Of a stretch of DNA of 40,923 bases, positions 1 to 8,385 are shown piece by piece (the first letter of the stretch is position 1; the number at the start of each line of letters is the position of its first letter). This DNA comes from Pseudomonas sichuanensis (lineage in GTDB: Bacteria > Pseudomonadota > Gammaproteobacteria > Pseudomonadales > Pseudomonadaceae): assembly GCF_003231305.1 (NCBI RefSeq), contig NZ_QKVM01000055.1, forward strand, positions 1 to 40,923, in the 5' to 3' direction. The notes under the pieces are model-generated. The model did no database searches and was not told the origin of the DNA. It saw only the letters and a program-made list of their open reading frames with translations. Position numbers and translations under genes: made by a program.

Positions 1-43
1 CGACTTGCCCCGCGATCGTTTCGGCCACCCTGCGGTTTACCGC

Positions 44-49
44 TATACT
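44..49 (+). promoter_or_regulatory. candidate -10 box upstream of truA
   Basis: The hexamer TATACT (44-49) lies 36 bases before the chosen TTG start of truA and fits a sigma-70 -10 box. No convincing -35 is seen at the expected distance; TTCGGC around 20-25 is the nearest and is weak. If this box is used, the in-frame codons 5-85 lie before or around the transcript start and are not translated, which supports the shorter TruA. Confidence 0.35.
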
Positions 50-85
50 GCCCGCCTTTTCGTTTCATCATCAGGTTTCACGTTC

Positions 86-940
86 TTGGACATCATCGAC
101 AACGCCGCCGCCGAATCGGCGGCCGAAGGCTTCACCCGCATCGCCCTGGGCGTGGAATACAAAGGTTCGCGCTACCGCGGCTGGCAGCGCCAGGCCAGTG
201 GCGTGCCCAGCGTCCAGCAAGCGCTCGAGCAGGCGCTGTCGAAGGTGGCCAACGAACCGATCAGCGTGATCTGTGCCGGGCGCACCGACGCCGGGGTGCA
301 TGGCTGCGGGCAGATCGTGCATTTCGATACCCAGGCCGTGCGCGACGAACGCGCCTGGACCCTGGGCACCAACTTCAACCTGCCCCACGACATCAGCGTG
401 GTCTGGTCCAGGCCGATGCCTGCGGATTTCCATGCCCGCTTCAAAGCCAACGCGCGGCGCTACCGCTATGTCATCTACAACGACCCGATCCGTCCGGCCC
501 ACCTCGCCGAGGAAGTGACCTGGAACCATCGGCCGCTGGATGTCACGCGCATGGCCGAAGCCGCGCAGTACCTGCTCGGCACCCATGACTTCAGCGCTTT
601 TCGCGCCAGCCAGTGCCAGGCCAAGTCGCCGGTCAAGCACATCCATCACCTGCGCGTTACCCGCCATGGCCAGATGATCGTGATCGATGTGCGTGCCACC
701 GCCTTCCTCCATCACATGGTGCGCAACATCGCCGGCGTGCTGATGGCCATCGGTACCGGCGAGCGCCCGGTGGAATGGGCCCGCGAGGTGCTCGAGGGGC
801 GTGATCGCCGCGCGGCCGGGGTTACCGCGCACCCTTATGGGCTGTACCTGGTGAAGGTGGAGTACCCGCCCGAGTACGCGCTGCCGCAGCGTTACATCGG
901 CCCACACTTTCTCACCGGTTTCGAGTCGTTGCTGGACTGA
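86..940 (+). CDS. truA: tRNA pseudouridine(38-40) synthase TruA
   Basis: TruA isomerises uridines 38, 39 and 40 in the anticodon arm of many tRNAs to pseudouridine in the cytoplasm. The protein shows the family nucleophile motif GRTDAGVHG, with the catalytic Asp at about residue 68, and the family's C-terminal blocks FLHHMVRNI and AHPYGLYL. I chose the TTG at 86 (about 284 aa) because the open frame back to a TTG at 5 crosses a probable -10 box and adds a tail unlike the family, and no ATG exists upstream of the conserved core. E. coli TruA is 270 aa, so the length is normal. An AGG at 73-75 is a weak ribosome site. The gene leads the block that continues with trpF. The identity is certain; the exact start is not. 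Confidence 0.93.
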   Translation: MDIIDNAAAESAAEGFTRIALGVEYKGSRYRGWQRQASGVPSVQQALEQALSKVANEPISVICAGRTDAGVHGCGQIVHFDTQAVRDERAWTLGTNFNLPHDISVVWSRPMPADFHARFKANARRYRYVIYNDPIRPAHLAEEVTWNHRPLDVTRMAEAAQYLLGTHDFSAFRASQCQAKSPVKHIHHLRVTRHGQMIVIDVRATAFLHHMVRNIAGVLMAIGTGERPVEWAREVLEGRDRRAAGVTAHPYGLYLVKVEYPPEYALPQRYIGPHFLTGFESLLD

Positions 941-1000
941 CGGGGCAAAGGTCATTTGCTACCATCGGCGCTTTCATCGATCACTCAGGGTTCGCTGTCC

Positions 1001-1621
1001 ATGAGCAACGTTCGCAGCAAGATCTGCGGGATTACCCGCATCGAGGACGCCCTCGCCGCTGTCGAGGCCGGCGCCGATGCCATCGGCCTGGTGTTCTATG
1101 AAAAAAGCCCGCGGGCCGTGGACGTGCGCAAGGCCCGGGCGATCGTCGAGGCGTTGCCGCCCTTCGTGACGACCGTGGGCCTGTTCGTCAATGCCTCGCG
1201 TTGCGAGCTGAACGAGATCCTCGAAGTCGTTCAACTGGACCTGCTACAGTTCCACGGCGATGAAAGCCCGGCTGATTGCGAGGGTTACCATCGCCCTTGG
1301 ATCAAAGCCCTGCGTGTACGCCCCGGCGATGACCTCGAGGCGGCCTGCAAGCACTACGCCGGCGCCCGCGGCATCCTGCTGGACGCTTATGTGCCCGGCA
1401 TCCCGGGGGGAACCGGCGAAGCGTTCGACTGGTCTTTGATACCGCAACACCTGAGCAAACCGATCATCCTGGCTGGCGGCCTGTCAGCCGACAATGTCGC
1501 CCAGGCCATCCGCCAGGTGCGCCCGTACGCGGTGGATGTCAGTGGTGGCGTGGAACAAGCCAAGGGCATCAAGGATGCCGTGAAGATCGAGGCCTTCATG
1601 CAGGCAGTGCGCCAGGCATGA
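1001..1621 (+). CDS. trpF: N-(5'-phosphoribosyl)anthranilate isomerase
   Basis: This is the monofunctional TrpF (206 aa), which performs the Amadori rearrangement of phosphoribosylanthranilate to CdRP, the third step of tryptophan synthesis. It is a single TIM barrel. The general base and acid of the family are visible as Cys9 (in SKICGITR) and Asp128 (in LLDAY). The phosphate-binding loops PGGTGEAFDW, LAGGLSADNV and DVSGGVE are intact. The start ATG at 1001 fits the family N-terminus and has AGGG at 987-990; an upstream in-frame TTG at 956 would add 15 residues with no support. It lies 60 bp after truA, apart from the other trp genes, which is usual in Pseudomonas where trp genes are dispersed. 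Confidence 0.95.
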   Translation: MSNVRSKICGITRIEDALAAVEAGADAIGLVFYEKSPRAVDVRKARAIVEALPPFVTTVGLFVNASRCELNEILEVVQLDLLQFHGDESPADCEGYHRPWIKALRVRPGDDLEAACKHYAGARGILLDAYVPGIPGGTGEAFDWSLIPQHLSKPIILAGGLSADNVAQAIRQVRPYAVDVSGGVEQAKGIKDAVKIEAFMQAVRQA

Positions 1622-1850
1622 CGGCGGATGTGACGGCTGGCCGCGCGCCATCGTCCATAGGTTTCGCAGCCCGATGCTGCCAGGCCGCGCCTGCAATACA
1701 GCGGCTCGGGCCATCGGCGTAATTATTGGAGGTGGGGCGGTACATGGCGCAGTCATGGCCGGCTCATCGTCGTTTCAAAGCAGAATTTGAGCTCAAGGGC
1801 AGGGTGGGGCAGGCAACGCCTCCCGCCCGCCATTACTGGAGAAAGAAAGC

Positions 1851-2744
1851 ATGAGCAACTGGTTGGTAGACAAACTGATCCCTTCGATCATGCGTTCCGA
1901 GGTGAAGAAGAGCTCGGTGCCCGAAGGGCTGTGGCACAAGTGCCCGTCCTGCGAGGCCGTGCTTTACCGTCCGGAGCTGGAAAAGACCCTCGATGTCTGC
2001 CCCAAGTGCAACCACCACATGCGCATCGGCGCACGTGCGCGCATCGACATCTTCCTCGACCAGGACGGCCGTGCCGAACTGGGTGCCGACCTGGAGCCGG
2101 TCGACCGCCTGAAGTTCCGTGACGGCAAGAAGTACAAGGACCGCCTGACCGCTGCCCAGAAGCAGACCGGCGAGAAAGACGCACTGATCTCCATGAGCGG
2201 TACCCTGATGGGCATGCCGATCGTGGTCAGCGCCTTTGAATTCTCCTTCATGGGCGGTTCGATGGGTGCCATCGTCGGCGAACGCTTCGTGCGCGCCGCC
2301 AACTACGCCCTGGAGAACCGCTGCCCGATGGTGTGCTTCTCCGCCTCCGGTGGTGCGCGCATGCAGGAAGCGCTGATCTCGCTGATGCAGATGGCCAAGA
2401 CCTCGGCGGTGCTGGCGCGCCTGCGTGAAGAAGGCATCCCGTTCATCTCGGTGCTGACCGACCCGGTCTATGGTGGTGTTTCCGCCAGCCTGGCAATGCT
2501 CGGCGACGTGATCGTCGGCGAGCCCAAGGCACTGATCGGCTTCGCCGGCCCGCGGGTCATCGAGCAGACCGTGCGCGAGAAACTGCCGGAAGGCTTCCAG
2601 CGCAGCGAGTTCCTGCTGGAGCACGGCGCCATCGACCTGATCATCTCCCGTGACGAGCTGCGTCCGCGCCTGGCCCGCCTGCTGGCCCAGATGACCGGCC
2701 AGGCAACCCCGGCAGAAGCCCGTGAGGCGGCTGCGGTAGCGTGA
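1851..2744 (+). CDS. accD: acetyl-CoA carboxylase carboxyltransferase subunit beta
   Basis: AccD is the beta half of the carboxyltransferase that moves the carboxyl group from biotin on AccB to acetyl-CoA, giving malonyl-CoA for fatty-acid synthesis; it pairs with AccA, not in this window. The 297-aa protein carries the N-terminal four-cysteine zinc ribbon (Cys31, Cys34, Cys50, Cys53) and then the crotonase-like fold with FSASGGARMQE and the YGGVSAS loop. The start is fixed by a good ribosome site (TGGAGAAAG, about 1838-1846). The 229-bp gap after trpF holds no gene that I can support, so accD probably has its own promoter there. The stop overlaps the folC start. Confidence 0.97.
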   Translation: MSNWLVDKLIPSIMRSEVKKSSVPEGLWHKCPSCEAVLYRPELEKTLDVCPKCNHHMRIGARARIDIFLDQDGRAELGADLEPVDRLKFRDGKKYKDRLTAAQKQTGEKDALISMSGTLMGMPIVVSAFEFSFMGGSMGAIVGERFVRAANYALENRCPMVCFSASGGARMQEALISLMQMAKTSAVLARLREEGIPFISVLTDPVYGGVSASLAMLGDVIVGEPKALIGFAGPRVIEQTVREKLPEGFQRSEFLLEHGAIDLIISRDELRPRLARLLAQMTGQATPAEAREAAAVA

Positions 2745-4051
2745 TGAGCCAGCGCAACCTGGGCGAGTGGCTCGCCTACCTCGAACAGTTGCACCCTACG
2801 GCCATCGACATGGGCCTGGAGCGTTCCCAGCAGGTGCTGGCGCGCCTGCAGTTGGGCAAGCTGGCGCCTCGCGTGGTGACAGTCACCGGCACCAACGGCA
2901 AAGGCTCCACCTGTGCTTTCGTGGCCTCGCTGCTGCGCGCCCAGGGGCTCAAGGTCGGGGTCTACAGCTCGCCGCACCTGTTGCGTTACAACGAACGCGT
3001 GCTCATCGATGGCGTCGAAGCCAGCGATGAGCAACTGTGCGAAGCCTTTGTCGCCGTCGAGGCGGCGCGCGGCGATACCTCGCTGACCTATTTCGAGATG
3101 GGTACCCTGGCGGCGTTCTGGCTGTTCAGCCAGTCGCAACTGGATGCCGTGGTGCTCGAGGTGGGCCTGGGCGGCCGGCTGGATACGGTCAATGTGGTGG
3201 ATGCCGACATTTCGCTGGTCACCAGCATCGGCGTCGATCATGTCGACTACCTGGGGGACACCCGCGAATTGGTGGCCTTCGAGAAGGCCGGGATCTTCCG
3301 CCGGGGCAAACCGGCCCTGTGCGGTGACCTGGATCCGCCACAACCCTTGCTGGACAAGGCGAGCGAGTTGGCTTGCCCGTTGTTCCTGCGCGGGCGCGAC
3401 TTCGACCTGGGCAGTACCGACAACTACTGGCATTGGCGCGGCAGCAAGGCCGACGGCACGCAGCTTGAATTGCGCGACCTGCCGTTGCTCGACCTGCCCA
3501 TGGAGAACGCAGCGCTGGCCCTGCAGGCTTTTGCGCTGATGGACCTGCCGTGGGATGAGGCGCTGGTTAAGCAAGCGCTGCTGGACACCCGTATCACCGG
3601 CCGGCTGGATCGGCGCTCGCTGGTATTCAAGGGCAAGCGCATAGAGTTGCTGCTGGATGTGGGCCACAACCCGCATGCGGCCGAGTATTTGGCGCGTCGC
3701 CTGGCAGCCCGCCCGCCGAAAGGTCGGCGTCTGGCGGTTTTCGGGCTGTTGGCCGACAAGGATCTGCAGGGTGTGATCGCGCCTTTGCAGGGATTGGTCG
3801 GGCATTGGGCAGTGGCGCCGCTGGATACGCCGCGCAGCCGCCCGGCTGAGGAACTGGCCAAGGCCTTGACGAACCTCGGTGCGACAGTGAAGTCTCACCC
3901 CAGCGTCGATGCAGCCCTCGAAGGGCAGTGCGCCCAGGCGACGGCGGATGATCAGATCCTGCTGTTCGGTTCGTTTTTCTGCGTCGGCGAGGCCCTGGCC
4001 TGGCTTGAACGGCAGGCCCCAGAGGATGGAGTAGATGGCAGTGCTGGATAA
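2744..4051 (+). CDS. folC: bifunctional folylpolyglutamate/dihydrofolate synthase
   Basis: FolC adds L-glutamate to dihydropteroate (making dihydrofolate) and then further glutamates to reduced folates, using ATP, in the cytoplasm. The 435-aa protein has the Mur-ligase-type P-loop GTNGKGST at residues 49-56, the folate/omega-loop region with SSPHL, the block VGLGGRLDTVN and the C-terminal domain motif DVGHNPHA. The ATG at 2744 shares its first base with the accD stop (TGATG), so translation is coupled; a GTG at 2741 is the alternative start. Its 3' end overlaps the next gene by 17 bp. The accD-folC pairing is widespread in proteobacteria. Confidence 0.96.
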   Translation: MSQRNLGEWLAYLEQLHPTAIDMGLERSQQVLARLQLGKLAPRVVTVTGTNGKGSTCAFVASLLRAQGLKVGVYSSPHLLRYNERVLIDGVEASDEQLCEAFVAVEAARGDTSLTYFEMGTLAAFWLFSQSQLDAVVLEVGLGGRLDTVNVVDADISLVTSIGVDHVDYLGDTRELVAFEKAGIFRRGKPALCGDLDPPQPLLDKASELACPLFLRGRDFDLGSTDNYWHWRGSKADGTQLELRDLPLLDLPMENAALALQAFALMDLPWDEALVKQALLDTRITGRLDRRSLVFKGKRIELLLDVGHNPHAAEYLARRLAARPPKGRRLAVFGLLADKDLQGVIAPLQGLVGHWAVAPLDTPRSRPAEELAKALTNLGATVKSHPSVDAALEGQCAQATADDQILLFGSFFCVGEALAWLERQAPEDGVDGSAG

Positions 4052-4718
4052 AGGGATGAAGCAGCGCATGGTCGGTGCGCTGGTGCTGGTGGCGCTGGCG
4101 GTGATCTTCCTGCCGATGCTGTTCACCCGCGAGGACGAGATGCGCCAGGTGCGTGTCGAGGCGCCCCAGGCGCCAGCCATGCCGAGCCTGCCTCAGGTGC
4201 AGGTCGAGCCGGTGCAGGTGCCGGAGCCGCAGCCATTGCCGGAGCAGGCTGATCCAGCGCCGGTGGTGATCGATGAATCGACGGCGCCAGTGACCACGCC
4301 AAGCCAGCCCATCGCGCCAGCGCCTCAGGCCCAGGTGGCTGCTGCACCCAAGCCGCAGACGCCGGTGCCGACGCCAAAGGTCGAAACCCGTCCAGCACCT
4401 GCGCCCGCACCTGCTCCGGCAGTCACGGCGGCGGCGGCGAGCAAGCCGGCCGCGCCAGGCAAGATCGACGTTAACGGCCTGCCGGTGAGCTGGTCGATCC
4501 AGCTGGCCAGCCTGTCCAACCGCGCCGGTGCCGAAAAACTGCAAAACACCCTGCGCAGCCAGGGCTACAACGCCTACATCCGTTCGGCCGGTGGCATGAA
4601 CCGGGTGTATGTGGGGCCATTGATCGAACGCGCCGAGGCCGAGCGCGTGCGTGACGTGATCAATCGCCAGCAGAATCTCAAAGGGATTCTGGTGCGCTTC
4701 CAGCCAGAGCGCGGCTGA
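4035..4718 (+). CDS. SPOR-domain inner-membrane protein (DedD-like)
   Basis: This 227-aa protein has a short cytoplasmic start, one membrane segment at about residues 12-30 (GALVLVALAVIFLPMLF), a long proline/alanine-rich periplasmic linker (about 35-145) and a C-terminal SPOR domain (about 150-225; WSIQLASLSNRAGAEKL, YVGPLIERAEAE). SPOR domains bind denuded peptidoglycan glycans at the division septum, so a role in cell constriction like that of DedD is inferred. The topology and the position after folC match E. coli dedD, which also follows folC and precedes cvpA. It overlaps folC by 17 bp. The linker is low complexity, so only the ends are informative. Confidence 0.88.
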   Translation: MAVLDKGMKQRMVGALVLVALAVIFLPMLFTREDEMRQVRVEAPQAPAMPSLPQVQVEPVQVPEPQPLPEQADPAPVVIDESTAPVTTPSQPIAPAPQAQVAAAPKPQTPVPTPKVETRPAPAPAPAPAVTAAAASKPAAPGKIDVNGLPVSWSIQLASLSNRAGAEKLQNTLRSQGYNAYIRSAGGMNRVYVGPLIERAEAERVRDVINRQQNLKGILVRFQPERG

Positions 4719-4723
4719 AACCA

Positions 4724-4906
4724 TCGCGGGGCAGGTCGCAGCGGCGCACCGCCGCTCCCACGGGTATTGAGGGTTGTGCAATCCCTGTGGGAGCAACTGT
4801 CTGCTGTTGCCTGTGCTGGCCTTATCGCTGGAAAGCCAGCTCCCACAGGCATGGCATTAGTCCTGAAGGTCATGTGATCCTTGTGGGGGCCGGCTTGCCG
4901 GCGATA
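4724..4906. repeat. cluster of degenerate REP-like palindromes between the SPOR gene and cvpA
   Basis: The 336-bp gap (4719-5054) holds no gene. It contains three REP-related pieces: an element near 4724-4763 ending in GCCGCTCCCACGGG; a 66-bp stem-loop with exact 11-base arms CCTGTGGGAGC (4784-4794) and GCTCCCACAGG (4839-4849); and a single REP-like hairpin with GCCGGC-TT-GCCGGC at about 4888-4901. The rest up to 4995 shows nothing I can name. Such elements are common after 3' ends in P. putida and may protect or terminate upstream transcripts. Confidence 0.7.
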
Positions 4907-4995
4907 GGGCCTCGTCAGGCGCCACGGCCCGAATTGCAAGGTGCAAAGCTGTCCCTGGAGTCAGCCTGCAGCCCTTCAAACACCTGACATTCCGC

Positions 4996-5024
4996 TTACC
5001 CCAAGCCCGCCGCTCTGGTAAAAT
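4996..5024 (+). promoter_or_regulatory. candidate sigma-70 promoter of cvpA-purF
   Basis: TTACCC (4996-5001) and TAAAAT (5019-5024) are separated by 17 bases and lie 30 bases before the cvpA start codon. This is a reasonable sigma-70 promoter and is placed after the REP cluster, as expected if cvpA-purF-metZ is transcribed apart from accD-folC. Confidence 0.5.
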
Positions 5025-5054
5025 GCGCCGCCTCAAACGTCGGCAGGCAGCACC

Positions 5055-5609
5055 GTGGCATTTACCTGGGTTGATTGGGCGATCATCGCGATCATCGCCA
5101 TTTCCTCACTGATCAGTCTCAAGCGCGGCTTCGTCAAGGAAGCCTTGTCTCTGGTCATCTGGATTGTCGCCGGGGCGTTGGCCTGGATGTTCGGTGGCTC
5201 GCTCTCGGTCTATCTCGAAAGCTACATTCAGACGCCCTCGATGCGCACCATCGCCGGCTGCGCCATTCTTTTCGTCGCCACCTTGCTGGTGGGGGCAATG
5301 CTCAACTTCCTCATCGGCGAGTTGATCCGCGTGACCGGGTTGTCCGGTACCGATCGCTTCCTCGGCACGGCCTTCGGCGCCGCGCGTGGGGCCTTGCTGG
5401 TGGTGGTGGCTGTCGGGCTGCTCAGCCTGGGGCCGGTACAACAGGATCCGTGGTGGCAGGAATCTCGCCTGATACCACAATTTCTATTGGTAGCCGACTG
5501 GTCGAAAAACCTGATTCTCGGGTTCACCGGCCAGTGGATGTCCAGTGGGGTCAGCGCACCCGTTGACCTTCCGTTCAAGGAACAGTTGCTCGGGCCTGCA
5601 AAGCCCTGA
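5055..5609 (+). CDS. cvpA: CvpA family inner-membrane protein
   Basis: CvpA is a small polytopic inner-membrane protein, first named for colicin V production in E. coli and more recently tied to envelope stress tolerance; its molecular activity is not settled. The 184-aa sequence shows four hydrophobic segments (about residues 5-22, 27-46, 64-85 and 103-122), the family N-terminus TWVDWAI and the conserved RGFVKEA turn after the first helix. The start is GTG at 5055, with GGCAGG at 5042-5047 as ribosome site. purF follows 42 bp downstream, the same pairing as in E. coli, so a shared transcript is likely. Confidence 0.92.
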   Translation: MAFTWVDWAIIAIIAISSLISLKRGFVKEALSLVIWIVAGALAWMFGGSLSVYLESYIQTPSMRTIAGCAILFVATLLVGAMLNFLIGELIRVTGLSGTDRFLGTAFGAARGALLVVVAVGLLSLGPVQQDPWWQESRLIPQFLLVADWSKNLILGFTGQWMSSGVSAPVDLPFKEQLLGPAKP

Positions 5610-5651
5610 GCGCTATTCACTCAAGTTTCATCAAAGTAGGGGTTGCGTCGC

Positions 5652-7157
5652 ATGTGTGGCATCGTCGGTATCGTCGGTAAGTCGAACGTCAATCAGGCGC
5701 TGTATGACGCGCTTACGGTCCTCCAGCACCGCGGCCAGGACGCTGCCGGTATCGTGACCAGCCATGACGGCCGGTTGTTCCTGCGCAAGGATAATGGCCT
5801 GGTGCGCGACGTCTTCCAGCAGCGCCACATGCAGCGCCTGGTCGGCAGCATCGGTATCGGCCACGTGCGTTACCCGACCGCCGGCAGCTCCACCTCGGCC
5901 GAGGCCCAGCCGTTCTATGTCAACTCGCCGTACGGCATCACCCTGGCGCACAACGGCAACCTGACCAACGTCGAGCAGTTGGCCAAGGAGATCTACGAGT
6001 CCGACCTGCGTCACGTCAACACCAACTCCGACTCCGAAGTGCTGCTGAACGTGTTCGCCCATGAACTGGCGGTGCGCGGCAAGCTGCAGCCTACCCAGGA
6101 AGATGTGTTCGCCGCGGTCTCCCACGTGCACAGCCGCTGCGTCGGTGGTTACGCGGTGGTGGCGATGATCACCGGCTACGGCATCGTCGGCTTCCGTGAC
6201 CCCAACGGCATCCGTCCGGTGGTGTTCGGCCAGCGTCACACCGACGAAGGCGTCGAATACATGATCGCCTCCGAAAGCGTTGCGCTCGACGTGCTCGGCT
6301 TCACCCTGATCCGTGACCTGGCGCCGGGCGAAGCGGTGTACATCACCGAAGAAGGCCAGCTGTTCACCCAGCAGTGCGCGAACAACCCCAAGCTGCAGCC
6401 GTGCATCTTCGAGCACGTCTACCTGGCTCGCCCGGACTCGATCATCGACGGCGTCTCGGTGTACAAGGCGCGCCTGCGCATGGGCGAGAAGCTGGCCGAG
6501 AAGATCCAGCGCGAGCGCCCGGACCATGACATCGACGTGGTCATCCCGATCCCGGACACCAGCCGCACCGCCGCGCTGGAGCTGGCCAACCACCTGGGCG
6601 TGAAGTTCCGCGAAGGCTTCGTCAAGAACCGCTACATCGGCCGTACCTTCATCATGCCCGGCCAGGCTGCGCGCAAGAAATCGGTGCGCCAGAAGCTCAA
6701 TGCCATCGAGCTGGAATTCCGCGGCAAGAACGTGATGCTGGTGGACGACTCGATCGTGCGCGGCACCACCTGCAAGCAGATCATCCAGATGGCCCGCGAA
6801 GCCGGCGCCAAGAACGTCTACTTCTGCTCCGCGGCCCCCGCAGTGCGCTACCCCAACGTCTACGGCATCGACATGCCGAGCGCTCACGAACTGATCGCCC
6901 ACAACCGCACCACCGAACAGGTGGCCGAGTTGATCGGCGCCGACTGGCTGATTTACCAGGACCTGCCGGACCTGATCGAATCGGTCGGTGGCGGCAAGAT
7001 CAAGATCGAGCACTTCGATTGCGCGGTGTTCAACGGTGAGTACGTCACCGGCGACATCGACGACGCCTACCTCGAGCGCATCGAGCAGGCCCGCAACGAC
7101 CTGGCCAAGGTTAAGACCCAGGCAGTCAGCGCGATCATCGACCTGTACAACAACTGA
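5652..7157 (+). CDS. purF: amidophosphoribosyltransferase
   Basis: PurF makes 5-phosphoribosylamine from PRPP and glutamine, the first committed step of purine synthesis. The 501-aa protein starts MCGIVGI, so after removal of Met the N-terminal nucleophile Cys2 of the class II glutamine amidotransferase domain is exposed; this fixes the ATG at 5652 over a TTG nine bases earlier. The N-terminal half carries HRGQDAAG and the ammonia-generating site; the C-terminal phosphoribosyltransferase half has the PRPP loop VDDSIVRGTT at residues 364-373. Length is close to that of E. coli PurF (505 aa). A strong ribosome site (AGTAGGGG, about 5635-5642) precedes it. metZ follows after 16 bp. Confidence 0.97.
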   Translation: MCGIVGIVGKSNVNQALYDALTVLQHRGQDAAGIVTSHDGRLFLRKDNGLVRDVFQQRHMQRLVGSIGIGHVRYPTAGSSTSAEAQPFYVNSPYGITLAHNGNLTNVEQLAKEIYESDLRHVNTNSDSEVLLNVFAHELAVRGKLQPTQEDVFAAVSHVHSRCVGGYAVVAMITGYGIVGFRDPNGIRPVVFGQRHTDEGVEYMIASESVALDVLGFTLIRDLAPGEAVYITEEGQLFTQQCANNPKLQPCIFEHVYLARPDSIIDGVSVYKARLRMGEKLAEKIQRERPDHDIDVVIPIPDTSRTAALELANHLGVKFREGFVKNRYIGRTFIMPGQAARKKSVRQKLNAIELEFRGKNVMLVDDSIVRGTTCKQIIQMAREAGAKNVYFCSAAPAVRYPNVYGIDMPSAHELIAHNRTTEQVAELIGADWLIYQDLPDLIESVGGGKIKIEHFDCAVFNGEYVTGDIDDAYLERIEQARNDLAKVKTQAVSAIIDLYNN

Positions 7158-7173
7158 CTTTGGGAGCGACGGC

Positions 7174-8385
7174 ATGACGGATCAATGGGATGCCGGGCGA
7201 CTGGACAGTGACCTCGAGGGTGTCGGTTTCGACACCCTGGCGGTCCGCGCCGGTCAGCACCGCACACCGGAGGGCGAGCACAGCGAAGCGCTGTTCCTGA
7301 CCTCCAGCTATGTCTTTCGCACGGCCGCCGACGCCGCCGCGCGTTTCGCCGGCGAGACGCCGGGCAACGTCTATTCGCGCTACACCAACCCGTCCGTGCG
7401 CGCCTTCGAAGAGCGCCTGGCGGCAATGGAAGGTGCCGAACAGGCCGTGGGTACTTCCACCGGCATGGCGGCGATCCTCGCCGTGGTGATGTCGCTGTGT
7501 AGTGCCGGCGACCACGTGCTGGTGTCGCAGAGCGTGTTCGGCTCGACCATCAGCCTGTTCGAGAAGTACTTCAAGCGCTTCGGCGTGCAGGTGGACTATG
7601 TGCCGCTGGTCGATCTGAACGGTTGGGAGAAGGCCATCAAGGCCAACACCAAGCTGTTGATCGTCGAGTCGCCGTCCAACCCGCTGGCCGAGCTGGTGGA
7701 CATCACCGCGCTGGCCGAGATCGCCCATGCCCGTGGTGCCATGCTGGTGGTGGACAACTGCTTCAGCACCCCGGCCTTGCAGCAGCCGCTCAAGCTTGGC
7801 GCCGACATCGTGTTCCATTCGGCCACCAAGTTCATCGACGGCCAGGGCCGTTGCATGGGCGGCGTGGTTGCCGGGCGCAGCGAACAGATGAAAGAAGTGG
7901 TGGGCTTCCTGCGCACCGCCGGTCCGACCCTCAGCCCGTTCAATGCCTGGATCTTCACCAAGGGCCTGGAGACGCTCAAGCTGCGCATGCGTGCCCATTG
8001 CGAGAGTGCCCAGCGCCTGGCCGAGTGGCTCGAACAGCAGGACGGTGTGGAGAAGGTGCACTACGCCGGGCTGCCGAGCCATCCGCAGCATGAGCTGGCC
8101 AAGCGCCAGATGAGCGGTTTCGGCGCGGTGGTCAGCTTCGAGGTCAAGGGTGGCAAAGAGGGCGCCTGGCGCTTCATCGATGCTACTCGGGTGATCTCGA
8201 TCACCACCAACCTGGGCGACAGCAAGACCACCATTGCCCACCCGGCCACCACTTCCCACGGCCGTTTGTCGGCGCAGGAACGTGAAGCGGCGGGCATCCG
8301 TGACAGCCTGATCCGCGTCGCCGTCGGCCTGGAAGATGTGGCCGACCTGCAAGCCGATCTTGCCCGCGGCCTGGCGGCGCTGTGA
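7174..8385 (+). CDS. metZ: O-succinylhomoserine sulfhydrylase
   Basis: MetZ is a PLP enzyme that makes homocysteine directly from O-succinylhomoserine and sulfide, the direct sulfhydrylation route used by Pseudomonas instead of MetB/MetC. The 403-aa protein belongs to the Cys/Met metabolism PLP family: YSRYTNPS (about 67-74), the cofactor stacking region EGAEQAVGTSTGMAA, the Asp of VVDNCFSTP and the PLP-binding Lys219 in HSATKFIDGQG. The ATG at 7174 has GGGAGCG about 5 bases upstream and matches the family N-terminus; longer in-frame starts overlap purF. Its position straight after purF is the typical Pseudomonas order and separates it from cystathionine gamma-synthase paralogues. Confidence 0.94.
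   Translation: MTDQWDAGRLDSDLEGVGFDTLAVRAGQHRTPEGEHSEALFLTSSYVFRTAADAAARFAGETPGNVYSRYTNPSVRAFEERLAAMEGAEQAVGTSTGMAAILAVVMSLCSAGDHVLVSQSVFGSTISLFEKYFKRFGVQVDYVPLVDLNGWEKAIKANTKLLIVESPSNPLAELVDITALAEIAHARGAMLVVDNCFSTPALQQPLKLGADIVFHSATKFIDGQGRCMGGVVAGRSEQMKEVVGFLRTAGPTLSPFNAWIFTKGLETLKLRMRAHCESAQRLAEWLEQQDGVEKVHYAGLPSHPQHELAKRQMSGFGAVVSFEVKGGKEGAWRFIDATRVISITTNLGDSKTTIAHPATTSHGRLSAQEREAAGIRDSLIRVAVGLEDVADLQADLARGLAAL

Noticed and set aside
5..85. N-terminal extension of truA to a TTG at 5
   Set aside because: The extension crosses a TATACT -10 box, is unlike TruA proteins, and has no ribosome site.
1622..1850. Possible small gene or riboswitch between trpF and accD
   Set aside because: No ORF with a ribosome site and no fold I can name; G/C-rich pairing near 1797-1832 is weak. 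It probably holds only the accD promoter.
2468..4180. 570-aa minus-strand frame across accD and folC
   Set aside because: Antisense to two intact housekeeping genes, with His/Gln/Arg-rich composition typical of shadow frames.
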